From positions 1 through 64,000 of the forward strand of contig NW_025938992.1 of NCBI RefSeq assembly GCF_000764305.2: DNA of 64,000 nt, read 5' to 3'. The DNA is from Hyalella azteca. Its lineage: Eukaryota > Arthropoda > Malacostraca > Amphipoda > Hyalellidae. Of the stretch, positions 10,721 to 22,650 are shown piece after piece (within the stretch, counting starts at the first letter, position 1; each line of letters opens with the position of its first letter). The notes beneath the pieces are model-generated. The model was not told the DNA's origin and searched no databases. It saw only the letters and a list, made by a program, of their open reading frames with translations. The position numbers were made by a program, and so were the translations under genes.

Positions 10721-12192
10721 CCGTTTTTGATGATGGCCTTTTTTGCCGTTTTCTATGAATTTCACATTTTCTTGCGACAAATTTACACGAACAAAAAAGT
10801 CTTAGATTTCAATTATACCTGTGTGTACCAAGTTTCAAAATGATGCGTCTGTATATAAAAAAATTCTAGATGTACATGCTCCCCTTAATGGACTTAATTC
10901 TGGCATCATAAACTCCGCTGAGTGACGACTCGGTTGCATGTTCTCCATCAAATGATGTTCCTCAGCTAAAAAATAAGTAAGAAAAGACTATCGTATCTCA
11001 ACGACAAGTGCATTTTCGAAATATCTTATCATATCAGCTAACCTTTGATTGGAATTTTCACTTTATTCATCAAATAGAAAGCAAAAGGAATTTCTCATGC
11101 ACAGAATTTTGGTCATCACTGCTATTTCTCTTGCCCATTCCATCTAAAATGTGTTAGAAAGCATCCGTAATTAATATCAAGGTGTGTCATAATATTGTTA
11201 GACTCTTTGAACGATTAATTCTCTTTCTCAAACACGAGTACATTCTGGATTTTTCTTGAAAACTCAGCTATCCTCTCCAAAAACCTGATTCATGAGTGCA
11301 TGTAAAAATTCGACAAGCGAAACAGAATAAAGCAATGAACAGTCACTAACTAAATCAAAGAGAACATTAGCAATGATTTCTGGAAAAATTCAAGATCGGG
11401 ACAAACTCTGCGTGTACCTATATATAGTAGCCGTCAGCTGGGGAATCTGTTCACTGTCCGGGTGTCCGGCACGCGTGCGGTGGTTGACTACAAAAACTGA
11501 ACGCGACAGAGCGCGCTGGCTAAGCGCGAGCCGGGGAGTCGAATTCAATGCATAGGACCGTTAAGATTAATTGAGTGTTGCTATTTAATGTTTTTTGTAA
11601 TGCAGTCATAATAAATGAATCACGATAACATTATAACTAAGTATTACTATTGAAGTATTTATTCAAATTGATGGTCGGAGTACCTACTTCGTAGTACATT
11701 TTTGAGAGTACAGTCCTCATTTTTCTAATTGAACTTAAATCTACCATTTCAATAATTCATGTCTATTTAGATTTGAAGCAATATTTTTTATTCTCGCTTA
11801 ATTTGTTGGACTGAATGTTAAATCCGAAAACTTGAACAATCATAGATGGGTGCAAGTCATTTAATGTTGTAAAATTTGTGTTTCTGATGTAACGTATGAA
11901 ATATTATCGAGACGGGCGTTAGATTTCTGCTGGTATGAAACATTGGTGCAGAGAATTGCGAAGGAGTCACGTCATAAAAAAAGAATGCAGAATTTTTACC
12001 AGTCAATTAATGGGAAATTATTAATGTTAAGATTATTCTAAGGTATATAAGTTAACGGACTCTTTGTACTTGGCAAAGTATTATTTTTAAGTGCAATGCC
12101 ACTCAATTTAGGACTTATTTACATTTTTTCGGCTAATTTGTTCCTATACAAAAGCATAAGCTTTTCTAAGCTGCATACGAGCTGTCTCATCA
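10721..12192. other. No gene recognised
   Basis: AT-rich, without convincing ORFs. A short GC-rich island at 11450-11545 is rich in GCGCG and could be an element remnant. The stretch 10700-10760 repeats a TTTTGCCGTTTT motif twice. Confidence 0.4.
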
Positions 12193-12384
12193 CCCGCCAA
12201 GTGATCAGCAACGCTTCCCTCAACTCACGAGAAGATCAAAGGTGCGCTTTATCACGCCGCCGCTGCTCCGGCGCTCATTAGTTGCGAACCCGCCAAGTGA
12301 TCAGCAACGCTGCCCTCAACTCACGAGAAGATCAAAGGTGCGCTTTTTCACGCCGCCGCTGCTCCGGCGCTCATTAGTTGCGAT
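12193..12384. repeat. Tandem duplication, 2 x 96 bp
   Basis: Two nearly identical units starting CCCGCCAAGTGATCAGC at 12193 and 12289. They differ at a couple of bases. Each ends in the GC-rich run CGCCGCCGCTGCTCCGGCGC. The few differences suggest a fairly recent duplication. Confidence 0.9.
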
Positions 12385-13559
12385 CACCAGCAAATTAGTC
12401 AAGATCCATTGAAGGATGCCCTCGACCATCGCATCATTCAGTGTTTTGTAGCCGTGATCCTGGCAACCATTAATATCAGGCGCTCACTAACAGGCTATTT
12501 GGTGCAGTTAAAATTTATATTAAAAGCCTACGAGCGCCGTGATGAATCAATATCCAAATAATGTGTCAAGACTGGCAGCTTAGCTCTCGATTTATCACTT
12601 GTTTTCATAGCATGAGTAACGGTAAATCCATTTATCATGTAGCTGCCCTAACTCTTGAGTAAATTCAAACAGCTGTTCGAGGTTCTAAAAGGTTCCAAAA
12701 AATTGATATTGATATAGTGAAATGTGAACCGAATCTTGGGAAAATTTTGTTTGCAAAGGTTACATCAGCGGCCAGTATTCAATTGTTGTTCAGTTAAACG
12801 TACATCGTCCTAATTAGTTTCAGAACTGCCATGCACTCTTGGATTTTCCGTAAATGAGAAGGTACTTACCTTCATCAGAACCTGGAACAGGCAAATAATG
12901 AGCTGCTTTTCCGAGCATCCGGCGATCAATTTGAGAGTAGATGTTCCTCCTCGAGGGCCGCGATCACAGCAGGAGTGCGGGACGTACAAGTGAAGACTGC
13001 AGAAAACTCTTCATAGCTTCAAGCTGGTGCAATAATCTAAGCACGTGGTGAAATTCAGAGTTTTTTTTGTTTAAAGCGTTATTTCTTTGTTTCTGTGGTC
13101 AAATTGCATACTTAAATGTTCGACTAAATTCCACTCTCTTGGCTGCAGAGATACATCTAAAAATGAATGCGGATTGAAAAAATATTAATAGAAACGTGTA
13201 AATATTTTTGACAGAAATATCCTGATAAATATCTAATGGAAATAAAAGAGATTGTCATAACGGAAATTTTCCACGTCTAATGAATTTAAAGTTTACACGT
13301 TGATATGCCTTTGAAGCCTGCCTTTGAAGCAGGTTAACCCAACTCAAAATAACAGTAATGACGAATATCGAATGAACTCGTGTACTCGTGCAGTTATGGT
13401 CTCATGACCTTACAACAGTTGAAACTTACATTTTGCTATTCAAAGTTCACATGCTACTATTTCAATCGTTGAACATTCGTGACATCTACAAAAAATGCTC
13501 TGTGACCTTACTTTTTACAAGACTTCTCTTTAACTTTACTTCATGTTTGTCTATCTGTC
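12385..13559. other. No gene recognised
   Basis: No domain-bearing ORF on either strand. A GC-rich stretch at 12930-13000 stands out only by composition. Confidence 0.4.
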
Positions 13560-13840
13560 TGCTACAAATCTTATAATCAATATTTAACACACTTCTATCT
13601 CTCCAATCGATCTGAAATTTTGCACATTTGCGTAAAGTCGAAGACAATGCATGAATCAATTGAAAGAATATACAATTTTGAAAATGTAAAAAAAAAGTTT
13701 CATATAAAAAATTTGAAAAATGATTTTGTCTTCTACAAATCTTACAATCGATAGTCAGCCCACTTCTACCTGTCCAATCGATCTGAAATTTTGTACACTT
13801 AAATAAAGTCGGAGATAATGCATGAATCAATTGACATAAT
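13560..13840. repeat. Diverged tandem repeat, period about 171 bp
   Basis: CTACAAATCTTAYAATCRATA starts units at 13562 and 13733, each followed by 'CCAATCGATCTGAAATTTTG' and an 'AATGCATGAATCAATTGA' block. The minus strand is open across both units, which yields a peptide repeated twice; that openness is a by-product of a period divisible by three. A related piece ('AAATCTTGCAATCAATATTT') occurs at 32007. Confidence 0.75.
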
Positions 13841-16800
13841 AAATAATTTTGAATTTTTTTATATATGTATTAAAAAAAGGAAAATTTAATTTTTGTATTA
13901 CATGGAAATAAAATTAGAAATTCATTGTATATGTGTAACATTGGAAACACTGTATTTTTAAGACGTGTTGTCTCTAAAAATTAATTTTTAAACGTATATT
14001 ATTTATCGACTGCCCTGGGCTCAGTATTTTGCCCTGGGCTGAGTCTTGGAAAGAAACAATTCATCAGCGGCCACGCTGAAGCCATGTGGCACGCCCCAGC
14101 TGTTCCGTTAGTAGATTTTGATCACAGAATGGCAGTCACTATTGAGAAATGGAGAGCTGGCCTCAAAATTCGGGATATCGATGGCTTTCTAATCTCTTTC
14201 TGATCCGCTGGACGTCAGTGCGGCAGTCATGCGTCTTCTGTTTCATGTGCCGGCATGTGTAACATCTGGGCGACATTATTCTCGTCGCCAGCACTTAAGA
14301 TATCTTTTTCAATGCTTTATAAAGAGGACAAATTCTCTCCCATGTTCAGCACAAATAATGTAAAATACAGCGTAGAAAAAACATCGTTATATATTATGCA
14401 GCGAGGAATAAAGCACGACATAAAATTTTCATTTAATTTCTTTATTTTATAAACTCCTTTACTCTAAAAGATATGAATTTTTCCCATCAAGATCCAAAAG
14501 GAATAATTCGTACACTGCTACTAATTATATTCGTAGCAAAGAGCGTCTAATCGTCTATCACAGCGCTGAACGCAGGATTTCCTGTGTCAATAACGACTAC
14601 GTTTTGCTGAAATTTGTACTGAAGCTTAGTATTATTTTTCCTATCGGTACAGTAACCGGGAACTGAATCACGTGAATGGGAAGTAACATCATCCAGGAAA
14701 CCGGACGTTCTTATCTATTGCTTGCCATTCACTTAAACTTCAAATCTTCTGCAAAGATGTCTGTGCTATTGTGCATGAAAACAATTTTCAGGATTAAAAC
14801 TTACTCTCCAAAATGGCTGTGAAGCGCGACTTCACAATTGCCTCAAGTTCATAAATATTACAAACTTTAATTAACTTTTAAACGAGGTATTAGAAATGAA
14901 TGCACGATGCTTCTGCACTGTTGCAGATCATTCTGGCATTGTTCAAACCTGGCCCGAATTGACTTAAGTTTGAAAAACAGCCCCCAATACACAATATTTA
15001 AAGAATTCTATGCATACGTCGTGCCGAAATCGCGGAATTGCCGATTCTATGGAAGCGGCAGCCAGTTGCCGAATCTGCAGAATCAGCATTGCGTTGCTGA
15101 TTTATTAAATCGGACGTTGGAGTTAGAACATAAATCGACAGTTAGAGTTTGAAATGGTTAGGTCAAGTACCTCTGTATAGAAATATATGAAAAAAAAACT
15201 TGGCTGACTGACCTAGTACCATGTCCCATCTTGCAGCCGCCACATGTCTGGGCGAACCGCTAACTTCTTCAATGGAGAAAATCGTCTCTTCGTTGCCAAG
15301 GTCATGCAATTTTTTAGCGCTGATTATTATCACTATATATAATGGATCTATACGAGGTTGTTAAAATACCTGTTGAAGCGAACACAGCAGCAAGCTTTAG
15401 CAATAAAGCATCTCGCACTAAACCTTGTTTCAATTAAAACTTCTGTGGCTCGAGCTTGTTACGGGAATTCTCCGGCGCGCACAATTTAAAAAAAAAAAAC
15501 ACCGTTCTGAAAAGGCTTATTTAAATCGAAAAGTTAATGAGCAATAATTTATTTCAGCGAGGGAGAGATAAATCCTAACAAAAATCAGATTATAATCCTG
15601 GAAAATGCCGTCCAGGAAATAGGCTTCCTTTCCCGTATTTATGTACATACATCGAAAGGGAATTGACTTAACTTTCAGTCATGGAATAGTATTGCTTATG
15701 AAATAGCTCTCTTCCTATTTTTCCAAATTATTTCTATGGCTTAATCTTAGATGAATATTGAAAGATTCTAAGAAGGTATATTTAAGATGTTGACGCGGGA
15801 AAAGGCAGGCGGATAATTACGCGGATATGTATGGAATCTTAGATAGGATTCTAGGAACATCTATAGTTTGTACAAATAAGGACATCTATTCACGTAAAAA
15901 TAAGCTAAACTGTCATTATTATATGGAAGAAAAAAATAGAATTGAATTTCCTCACTTTGAAAATATTCTTTCACAAGTTCTCTCATCTAACAGAATTTAA
16001 AACCTATATGAAGATAGCAACGCTTAGCTCGCTTAAATAACAAAGTTTACTTTGAGTCATTTAAAATAATAATCATGTGTAGGATTTTCATTTCTTACTT
16101 TGATGAGACTTTTCAGAATATTTCGTAAATCCCTAAACGAATCTTTATGGAGTGTTTTAAATAACCTTTATATTATTGGCGCAACGCCATACTTTGAACG
16201 ATGTCTCCGTACGCCTTACAAACGTACACGTTTTCTTGCAACCGAAGTGAGACCTCAGGTCGCACATCACAATAACAGGCAGCTTACATTCTGCTCTATG
16301 AAGGCTCGGTTGGTCATCTCCCGCATGGAAGCTCACGTTAACATGATTGGTCTTATCCTGCGCCGGTGCGCTCATTATTCCTCAACACGACTACCGCTTT
16401 CTTCATACATATAAAGTTGCACTAAACTATCTTGTCATGCACAATATGGAAGGTGAACGTTGATATTTAGAAATAAGACTATATCAGTATTTAATCTCTT
16501 CATATACGCACATCATGACGATTAGAATGTAATTCTTAGAAAAACTTTCAAGAGATTCAAACAAATTTCCTTCGATTCAAGTATATATTATATATTCTAC
16601 CAGATTGGTTAAGAAAAATTCTCAACCATAAGTAATTTAATAACTCAGAGTAATTTAATTTGTCATTCTACGTTATTTAATAATACACGCAATCGAAAAA
16701 ATTCTTTGGTACCACATTTTTAATCGTTACCTTAAATTATTTTTGCCTTTCGGTGAAAACAATTAGAACTTTAATTACGCCTACGGTTAGATTCCTATCT

Positions 16801-18508
16801 GTTTAGATCAAATCTTCCAAAGTCATATAACAGTATCCAGGACATTCTTATTAACATTTTGGATCTTAGTGCATTGCTTATTGAAAATACGAATATCGAT
16901 GACATATTAAAAATGCAAGGGAATTTGTAGCAATTAGTGTAAAAAAAAAACACCTGAAATGATGAACTTAATATTTAGTCTGGTCTGTTGCGCTGCTAGA
17001 ATGAACTTCAGCAAAATTTTAGCATATGACATCATTTATTCAACTTTGTAATAATAAGAAATTCTGTTCCTCAAGAGAATTTAAATAGAAGTCCGTTTTG
17101 TACATTTGTTGTCAATTACAAAAACGATACTAAAAATTTTGTTAGCGGTTTTTAAGCCACAAATCTAGAGCACTTTTCCACTGTGCTTGATATGGAGGAG
17201 CTTGAACTTCAATATTTAAGAAAAAGTTGATTGTGCCAAAATTAAAATGAATGGAGCCTTTTGTTTGCCTTACATTCATATGGCAAGCTACTGCGCCAAA
17301 TTTAATGACACCTTCGATATCATGGAACGTCAGTCTGGGCTGTCAAGGACATGTAGGTCATCAAAATTATTTATGTAGCTTGAATTAGGTATAGAAAATA
17401 TACAGACCCAGTCTACTTCCAGAACAATTTTTAGAGTAGCTGAAAAATTTACCTGGAATGAAAAAACGAATAAATTCTTCGGAACGCCATTAGTTTTTCA
17501 GACGCGCCTCCACACTCGAGAGTTTGAAGGGCCGAGCTCTCGCTGAACAAGAGCGCCGCGCCGTCGGCCCTAAACTGCCCAAAAACGGGTCTGCGGGACT
17601 GCACTTCAAGTTGCTGACGCCGCATGGGAACAAAAATAAAGACAAAGTTATTAGATTTACTAATGCAATTTTATATTTTCACGATGTTGTTCTTACAACT
17701 CACTATTTCTTATACAGAGTGGCCCGGTTAAGCAGGCCTTCGTTAAAAAATTTTCTTGTTGCATCACAGATATTGCTTTTCAAATCATTACTTTCGACTT
17801 CGCTAGCCTTTTGACCGGGATAGATAATCCCGAATATTTTTGAATACCGTTCTATCTAATTCCGTCTCCCTTATTTGTATTCGCCTTGCATAGTTCCAAC
17901 ACACATAATGTATTAATTACCCGATGAACGCCCGTTTTGAAATATGTTGCAAAATTTATACTGCTTTCAAGTAATATATAGGCACCGGCCAAATTCTAAT
18001 CAAAATTTCAATTTTACTCCAATTGTTCATCGCTCCAATTTTCACTCCAATCGTTGATTTATTACGAGTTTTTGAATGTTAAAAGACTCATAATTACGTA
18101 CACATTCCTCATAATGGAATAAGCAGAGTAATACGTATCTCATATGATCGCAGTATCACACTTCATACACTCCCACAATTAAACATTTAAAAATATATAA
18201 TGAATGGTTACTATATTCAGAAAATGCTTGGGAACTCACTTCATATGTAAAAATATATAATAATAGAGTATAGGCAATATATTCATCCTCTTACCATAAA
18301 AAAGCAGCAAAACTAAAAATTCCCTAAATGGCTGGTAATGATCAATTATCGATCAATACCGATAATATAATGAGTGCAATTTTTCCGCAAAATTGAGGAA
18401 AATTTGTTGTCGTAAATGACGTAGAGAACTGGCATCCGGAAATTTAATTTCGTTCCACCACAGATTGCACAAGTGAAATTTTACAATTTTGCGAATCAGT
18501 ACTGTATT
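13841..18508. other. About 4.7 kb with no recognised gene
   Basis: The longest open frames (for example 16100-16414 and 17524-17814) show no known domain, lack supporting splice or codon evidence, and sit in ordinary AT-rich DNA. A GC-rich patch at 17495-17625 could be an old coding segment but its frame soon closes. Confidence 0.4.
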
Positions 18509-18985
18509 GACCGGAAATAGTATATTCTCCTTCACTTTTTGAAATTACTTTCGCTTTTGAAATTACTGTTAATTATATTTTGAAAATAATATTCGTAGGG
18601 ATAATTTTGAGATCAAGTTTAGATTCTTAGCTTTTAAAATAAAATGTTGACACGATATAAATTGAAATGATACCTAGTGGGGCAACGGGCCAACGCGTGT
18701 CACGGGACAAAGCGCCCATGATGAATTCTTGTGTTATACATCATTAGCTTAATTGTAGCTTAATTTTTCTTAATTTGCTTTTCTTATATTTCCGCTCATC
18801 AATCTTGTAAAAATCCGCATGGTGTTAATTTGTCCAATAATTTATGTCGCAAAGATCGCACCCTTCTCGAACGTCGATTCTCTCGAACGTCGATTCTAAA
18901 AGCTTCAAGGTCGCTCTCGGAAATTTTCTTTCATAAATGAAACTTGGCGAGCAAAAGTGAAAGCTTTTTGCATTACAGCAACTGC
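18509..18985 (+). repeat. Dispersed repeat R5, uninterrupted copy
   Basis: Starts near CCGGAAATAGTATATT and runs through 'GGGGCAACGGGCC', 'AATCCGCATGGTGTTAATTT' and 'AAATGAAACTTGGCGAGCAA'. The same sequence occurs in two pieces at 21309-21549 and 22409-22650. No coding potential or terminal structure was seen. Confidence 0.8.
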
Positions 18986-19940
18986 AAATCATTGGTCGAG
19001 ACGTATAGAAATAGACTGGTGTCTGTTGAGCTGAATAAAGGGTATTCAACCAAGTATTAAATTAAAATAATGCGGATTTATTGTTTTGTACGAATACTTT
19101 TTTCACCCCGAAAAGTGAACATGTTGCATTGTTTTTTGTTGCATTGAGATTTAATTTCTTTTGATGGTACTTTTGAATACTATGCGTCTCTATACATAAT
19201 TTAAATCCCTTTTCCTGTTAAGTTTGTGTACTTACATACATTAAAATACGATTTTTCAAGTGTACGAATATTTATTTCCCCCCACTGTATACTGCGTGTA
19301 TCAAAAAATATTGTTTTACACCGACAGTATCTTATTCTTCATTGTCTGATTATTCAATTCCCTGCCTGGAGAAATTGGTTTTCAGCGTTTCAATCGAAAC
19401 AGGAAATACATATGACTGCTCACTCACAGTGGCAAGCAGACCTTTGGAATATTCCAAAAACCTATTACATTCTTAAGACAGTTAACTTTCCCCAGCGGTT
19501 TTCAAGGACTGACTCCAAACATGAAGTTTGTGACCAGCGGCTTCATAGCTTCATCTCTTCGCATGCATTTAATGGTGCTTATGTGAACTTCATATATGGT
19601 TAAAATTGCCTCATTCAGGTGCGTTGCAAATCTTTATGAAACTATGAATTAAGCACCGTCGTGTAAACACAGCGCCGAAGGTACGTGTCATTACTTTAAT
19701 TTAGTTTCCTATGACTAATGTATTTAAATCGATCGGTTATCATTACTTGTATAGCCAGAATTGTTTCTTGGAACCTCACTATACCTGTTTCGAATGGCGA
19801 ACTATTATAATTCATTGCTCAGTGCGTTTGTTATTTAATCTATTAATGCTATATTTCAATTGAATTTAATTGTCTTGTTGTACCGAAATAATGACAATGT
19901 GTCTAATTTTTGAGCATATTTCATACCTCTTCCTCCGTCA
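18986..19940. other. No gene recognised
   Basis: The open frame at 19226-19603 (125 codons) has no recognisable domain and an AT-rich, non-biased composition. I treat it as chance. Confidence 0.4.
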
Positions 19941-20590
19941 GTGGCCCTGATCAGACGCTCTTCCAAGTTCATAGATGCTGAAGCGATGAAACAGTTGTTT
20001 GTCTCTGTCGTGCGTCCGAACCTAGAATTTGGAAACGCTGTGTGGTCACCAAAACTAGAAGAAGATAAAAATTTAGTCGAGAGTGTTCAAAGACGTGCAA
20101 CAAGATAGTTCCGGGATTAAAAGGCAAACCTTATGAAGAAGGATCAAAGATTCTGAAGCTTCCAAGCCGCTGTTATCGACGTCTGCGTGGTGACCTGATT
20201 GAAGTATACAATTATACCCACGGTTTATACAAAGTCTAAGGAGGATTACTAGAATTTCAAACAAGAACCAACAGCAGGGGCCACGGCTATAAACTAAAAA
20301 ACCTGCGTTGTAACACATTCATGCGACAACATTTCTTCAAGCTTCGAGTCACCAACATGTTGAGTTCAAGAATAGACTAGAGTCACTAGACGAAGCTATG
20401 CAAGAGCATATGTTCAGTCTTAAAATGCCTAGCACCTTACGGACCAGGCAATAAGTCCAGCAGCTATCTCAATCAATCGTCAATTTTGGGAAGATAAGGT
20501 TCCAAAGGCCGGATTCTTTGTGAATCAAGTTACGACAAGTACAAGAATCAGCAACAGGCCATGGACCTATTTCTTCAGTGCCGACACTTC
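19941..20590 (+). pseudogene. CR1/L2-like LINE 3' fragment, longest copy in the window
   Basis: Translates as 'VALIRRSSKFIDAEAMKQLF', 'VVRPNLEFGNAVWSPKLEED', then after an in-frame stop 'LIEVYNYTHGLYKV', and the distal block ending in the NRLDK-like helix. These lie after the RT catalytic core in this LINE class. Stops and a frameshift make it dead. Its end, TTCAGTGCCGACA at about 20573, is where other copies start a pentanucleotide tail; here the tail became the (TTCTA)n tract. This is the only copy retaining sequence upstream of the 'IEVYKYTHG' block. Confidence 0.85.
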
Positions 20591-21158
20591 TATATTCTAT
20601 TCTATTTTATTCTATTCTATTCTATTCTATTCTATTCTATTCTATTCTATTCTATTCTATTCTATTCTATTCTATTCTATTCTATTCTATTCTATTCTAT
20701 TATATTCTATTCTATTCTATTCTATTCTATTCTATTCTATTCTATTCTATTCTATTCTATTCTATTCTATTCTATTCTATTCTATTCTATTCTATTCTAT
20801 TCTATTCTATTCTATTCTATTCTATTCTATTCTATTCTATTCTATTCTATTCTATTCTATTCTATTCTATTCTATTCTATTCTATTCTATTCTATTCTAT
20901 TCTATTCTATTCTATTCTATTCTATTCTATTCTATTCTATTCTATTCTATTCTATTCTATTCTATTCTATTCTATTCTATTCTATTCTATTCTATTCTAT
21001 TCTATTCTATTCTATTCTATTCTATTCTATTCTATTCTATTCTATTCTATTCTATTCTATTCTATTCTATTCTATTCTATTCTATTCTATTCTATTCTAT
21101 TCTATTCTATTCTATTCTATTCTATTCTATTCTATTCTATTCTATTCTATTCTATTCT
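20590..21158 (+). repeat. (TTCTA)n microsatellite, about 570 bp
   Basis: More than 110 copies of TTCTA, almost uninterrupted (one TTTTA and one TTATA variant near the left end). It begins exactly at the LINE 3' end and is cut by an N at 21159. Long open frames repeating YSILF are artefacts of a 15-base triple period. True length is uncertain because of the N. Confidence 0.97.
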
Positions 21159-21308
21159 NCTCTACGTTCGCCGGACAATTCCGTAATGCGACGGCCAATC
21201 TGTGATATTAAAGGACCAGTCGTTTCACCATATGTGCCCGTCGTTTCTAATGCGACTGGCTCGAAACGATACCGAGCTGCCAACGCCGCGTATTTACGTC
21301 TCTTGCTA

Positions 21309-21549
21309 TCCGGAAATAGTATATTTTCCTTCACTTTTTGAAATTACTTTCGCTTTTGAAATTACTGTGAATTATATTTTGGAAATAATATTCGTAGGGA
21401 TAATTTTGAAATCAAGTTTAGACTCTTAGCTTTTAAAATAAAATGTTGACACGATATAAATTGAAATGATACCTAGTGGGGCAACGGGCCCAAGCGTGTC
21501 ACGGGGCAATTAGCGCCCATGGTGAATTCTTGTGTTATACATCATTAGA
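21309..21549 (+). repeat. Repeat R5, left part of interrupted copy
   Basis: Matches 18509-18745 closely, from CCGGAAATAGTATATT to 'GTGTTATACATCATTAG'. The remainder of the repeat resumes at 22409. Confidence 0.8.
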
Positions 21550-22408
21550 TTTGTCTCAATGACCTTTTCAAACTATGACTAGCTTTTTGAATTAAAAATT
21601 ACACTTCATATTGCATAATTTTTTTATTTGCCGCCTCAAGGCAGCAGGTTTAGTTTCTGGTTATGCGTATTTATGACCCCTTATCGAGTTATTGACTCTT
21701 GCCTTGCCAAAAGTTGATTTCAGTCAACACCAATGAGCCAAAAGTTGATGAGTTTTTATGGTGTTGGCTAAAATTACGATCGGGTTCGAATTCTCTGCAC
21801 ATAATATCTGGATTATGGACGAAACTGGAACGAAGTTTTTTTCTGATCAACTAAATATATTTTTTTCTAGTTAAGGATACATTTTTTTCATGTCAAGGAC
21901 GATTTTTTTATCGCAAGGATATATTTTTCATGTCAAGGATATATATTTTTATGTCAATGAAATATTTTTCTTCATATCAGTGACAGATTTTTTAAGCCAA
22001 GAGTATATTTTTTTCAAGTTAAGGATATGATTTTTTGAATGTTTAATAAACGAATGAATGTCATATATTTATTAAATTTTTCTTATTTTTAACTGTAAAG
22101 TGTTGTTTTATCATTTTCAAACGAAAAATATGCAATTGTGGTAAAGGGACCAAGGGTGGACGCCTTGCCCCAAGCCCATGGGCTCATTGCCCCAGGGGTG
22201 GGGCAATGGGCCCATTTTTACACTTTTTACAAAATGGTGTTTCATTAAAAATTAAATAATTCTATAGGCGCCTAATTCACATCATACATTCCTCATTAGT
22301 TGTACCTTTAAACAAAACAAAGAACCACCTCGTATCAATTAAAACTTCATCAAATATTTAGTTTAAAGAAAGGGGGGCGCGCTGCCCCATGAATCTTACA
22401 TGTAAGAT
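21550..22408. other. About 860-bp segment splitting repeat R5
   Basis: Present between the two halves of R5 here and absent from the copy at 18509. It holds degenerate 25-30-bp direct repeats (21870-22045, 'TCAAGGATATATTTTT' variants) and GGGGCAATGGGCCC-like motifs near 22165-22220. It has no ORF. I saw no clear inverted ends or target duplication, so insertion here and deletion in the other copy are both possible. Confidence 0.5.
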
Positions 22409-22650
22409 TTGTTGTAGCTTTTTTTTCCTAATTTGTTTTTCTTATATTCCCGCTCATCAATCTTGTAAAAATCCGCATGGTGTTAATTTGTCCAATAATT
22501 TATGTCGCAAAGATCGAACCCTTTTAAATCTTCGATAATTTAGCGTCTCTCTCGAATGTCGATTCTAAAGGCTTCAAGGTCGCTCTCGGAAATTTTCTTT
22601 CATAAATGAAACTTGGCGAGCAAAAGTGAAGCTTTTTTTGCATTACAACA
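22409..22650 (+). repeat. Repeat R5, right part of interrupted copy
   Basis: Matches 18750-18970 ('AATCCGCATGGTGTTAATTT' to 'GGCGAGCAAAAGTGAAGCTT'), with small differences around 22525-22550. Confidence 0.8.

Noticed and set aside
13486..13830. 114-codon minus-strand ORF with an internal peptide repeat
   Set aside because: The peptide repeat mirrors a 171-bp DNA tandem repeat; a related piece at 32.0 kb does not keep the frame.
16100..16414. 104-codon ORF with a basic, cysteine-containing protein
   Set aside because: No recognised domain, an overlapping antisense ORF of similar quality, and no supporting context.
20520..21341. Plus-strand ORFs of 200-273 codons repeating YSILF
   Set aside because: They are the three-frame translation of a TTCTA microsatellite; length comes from the 15-base joint period.
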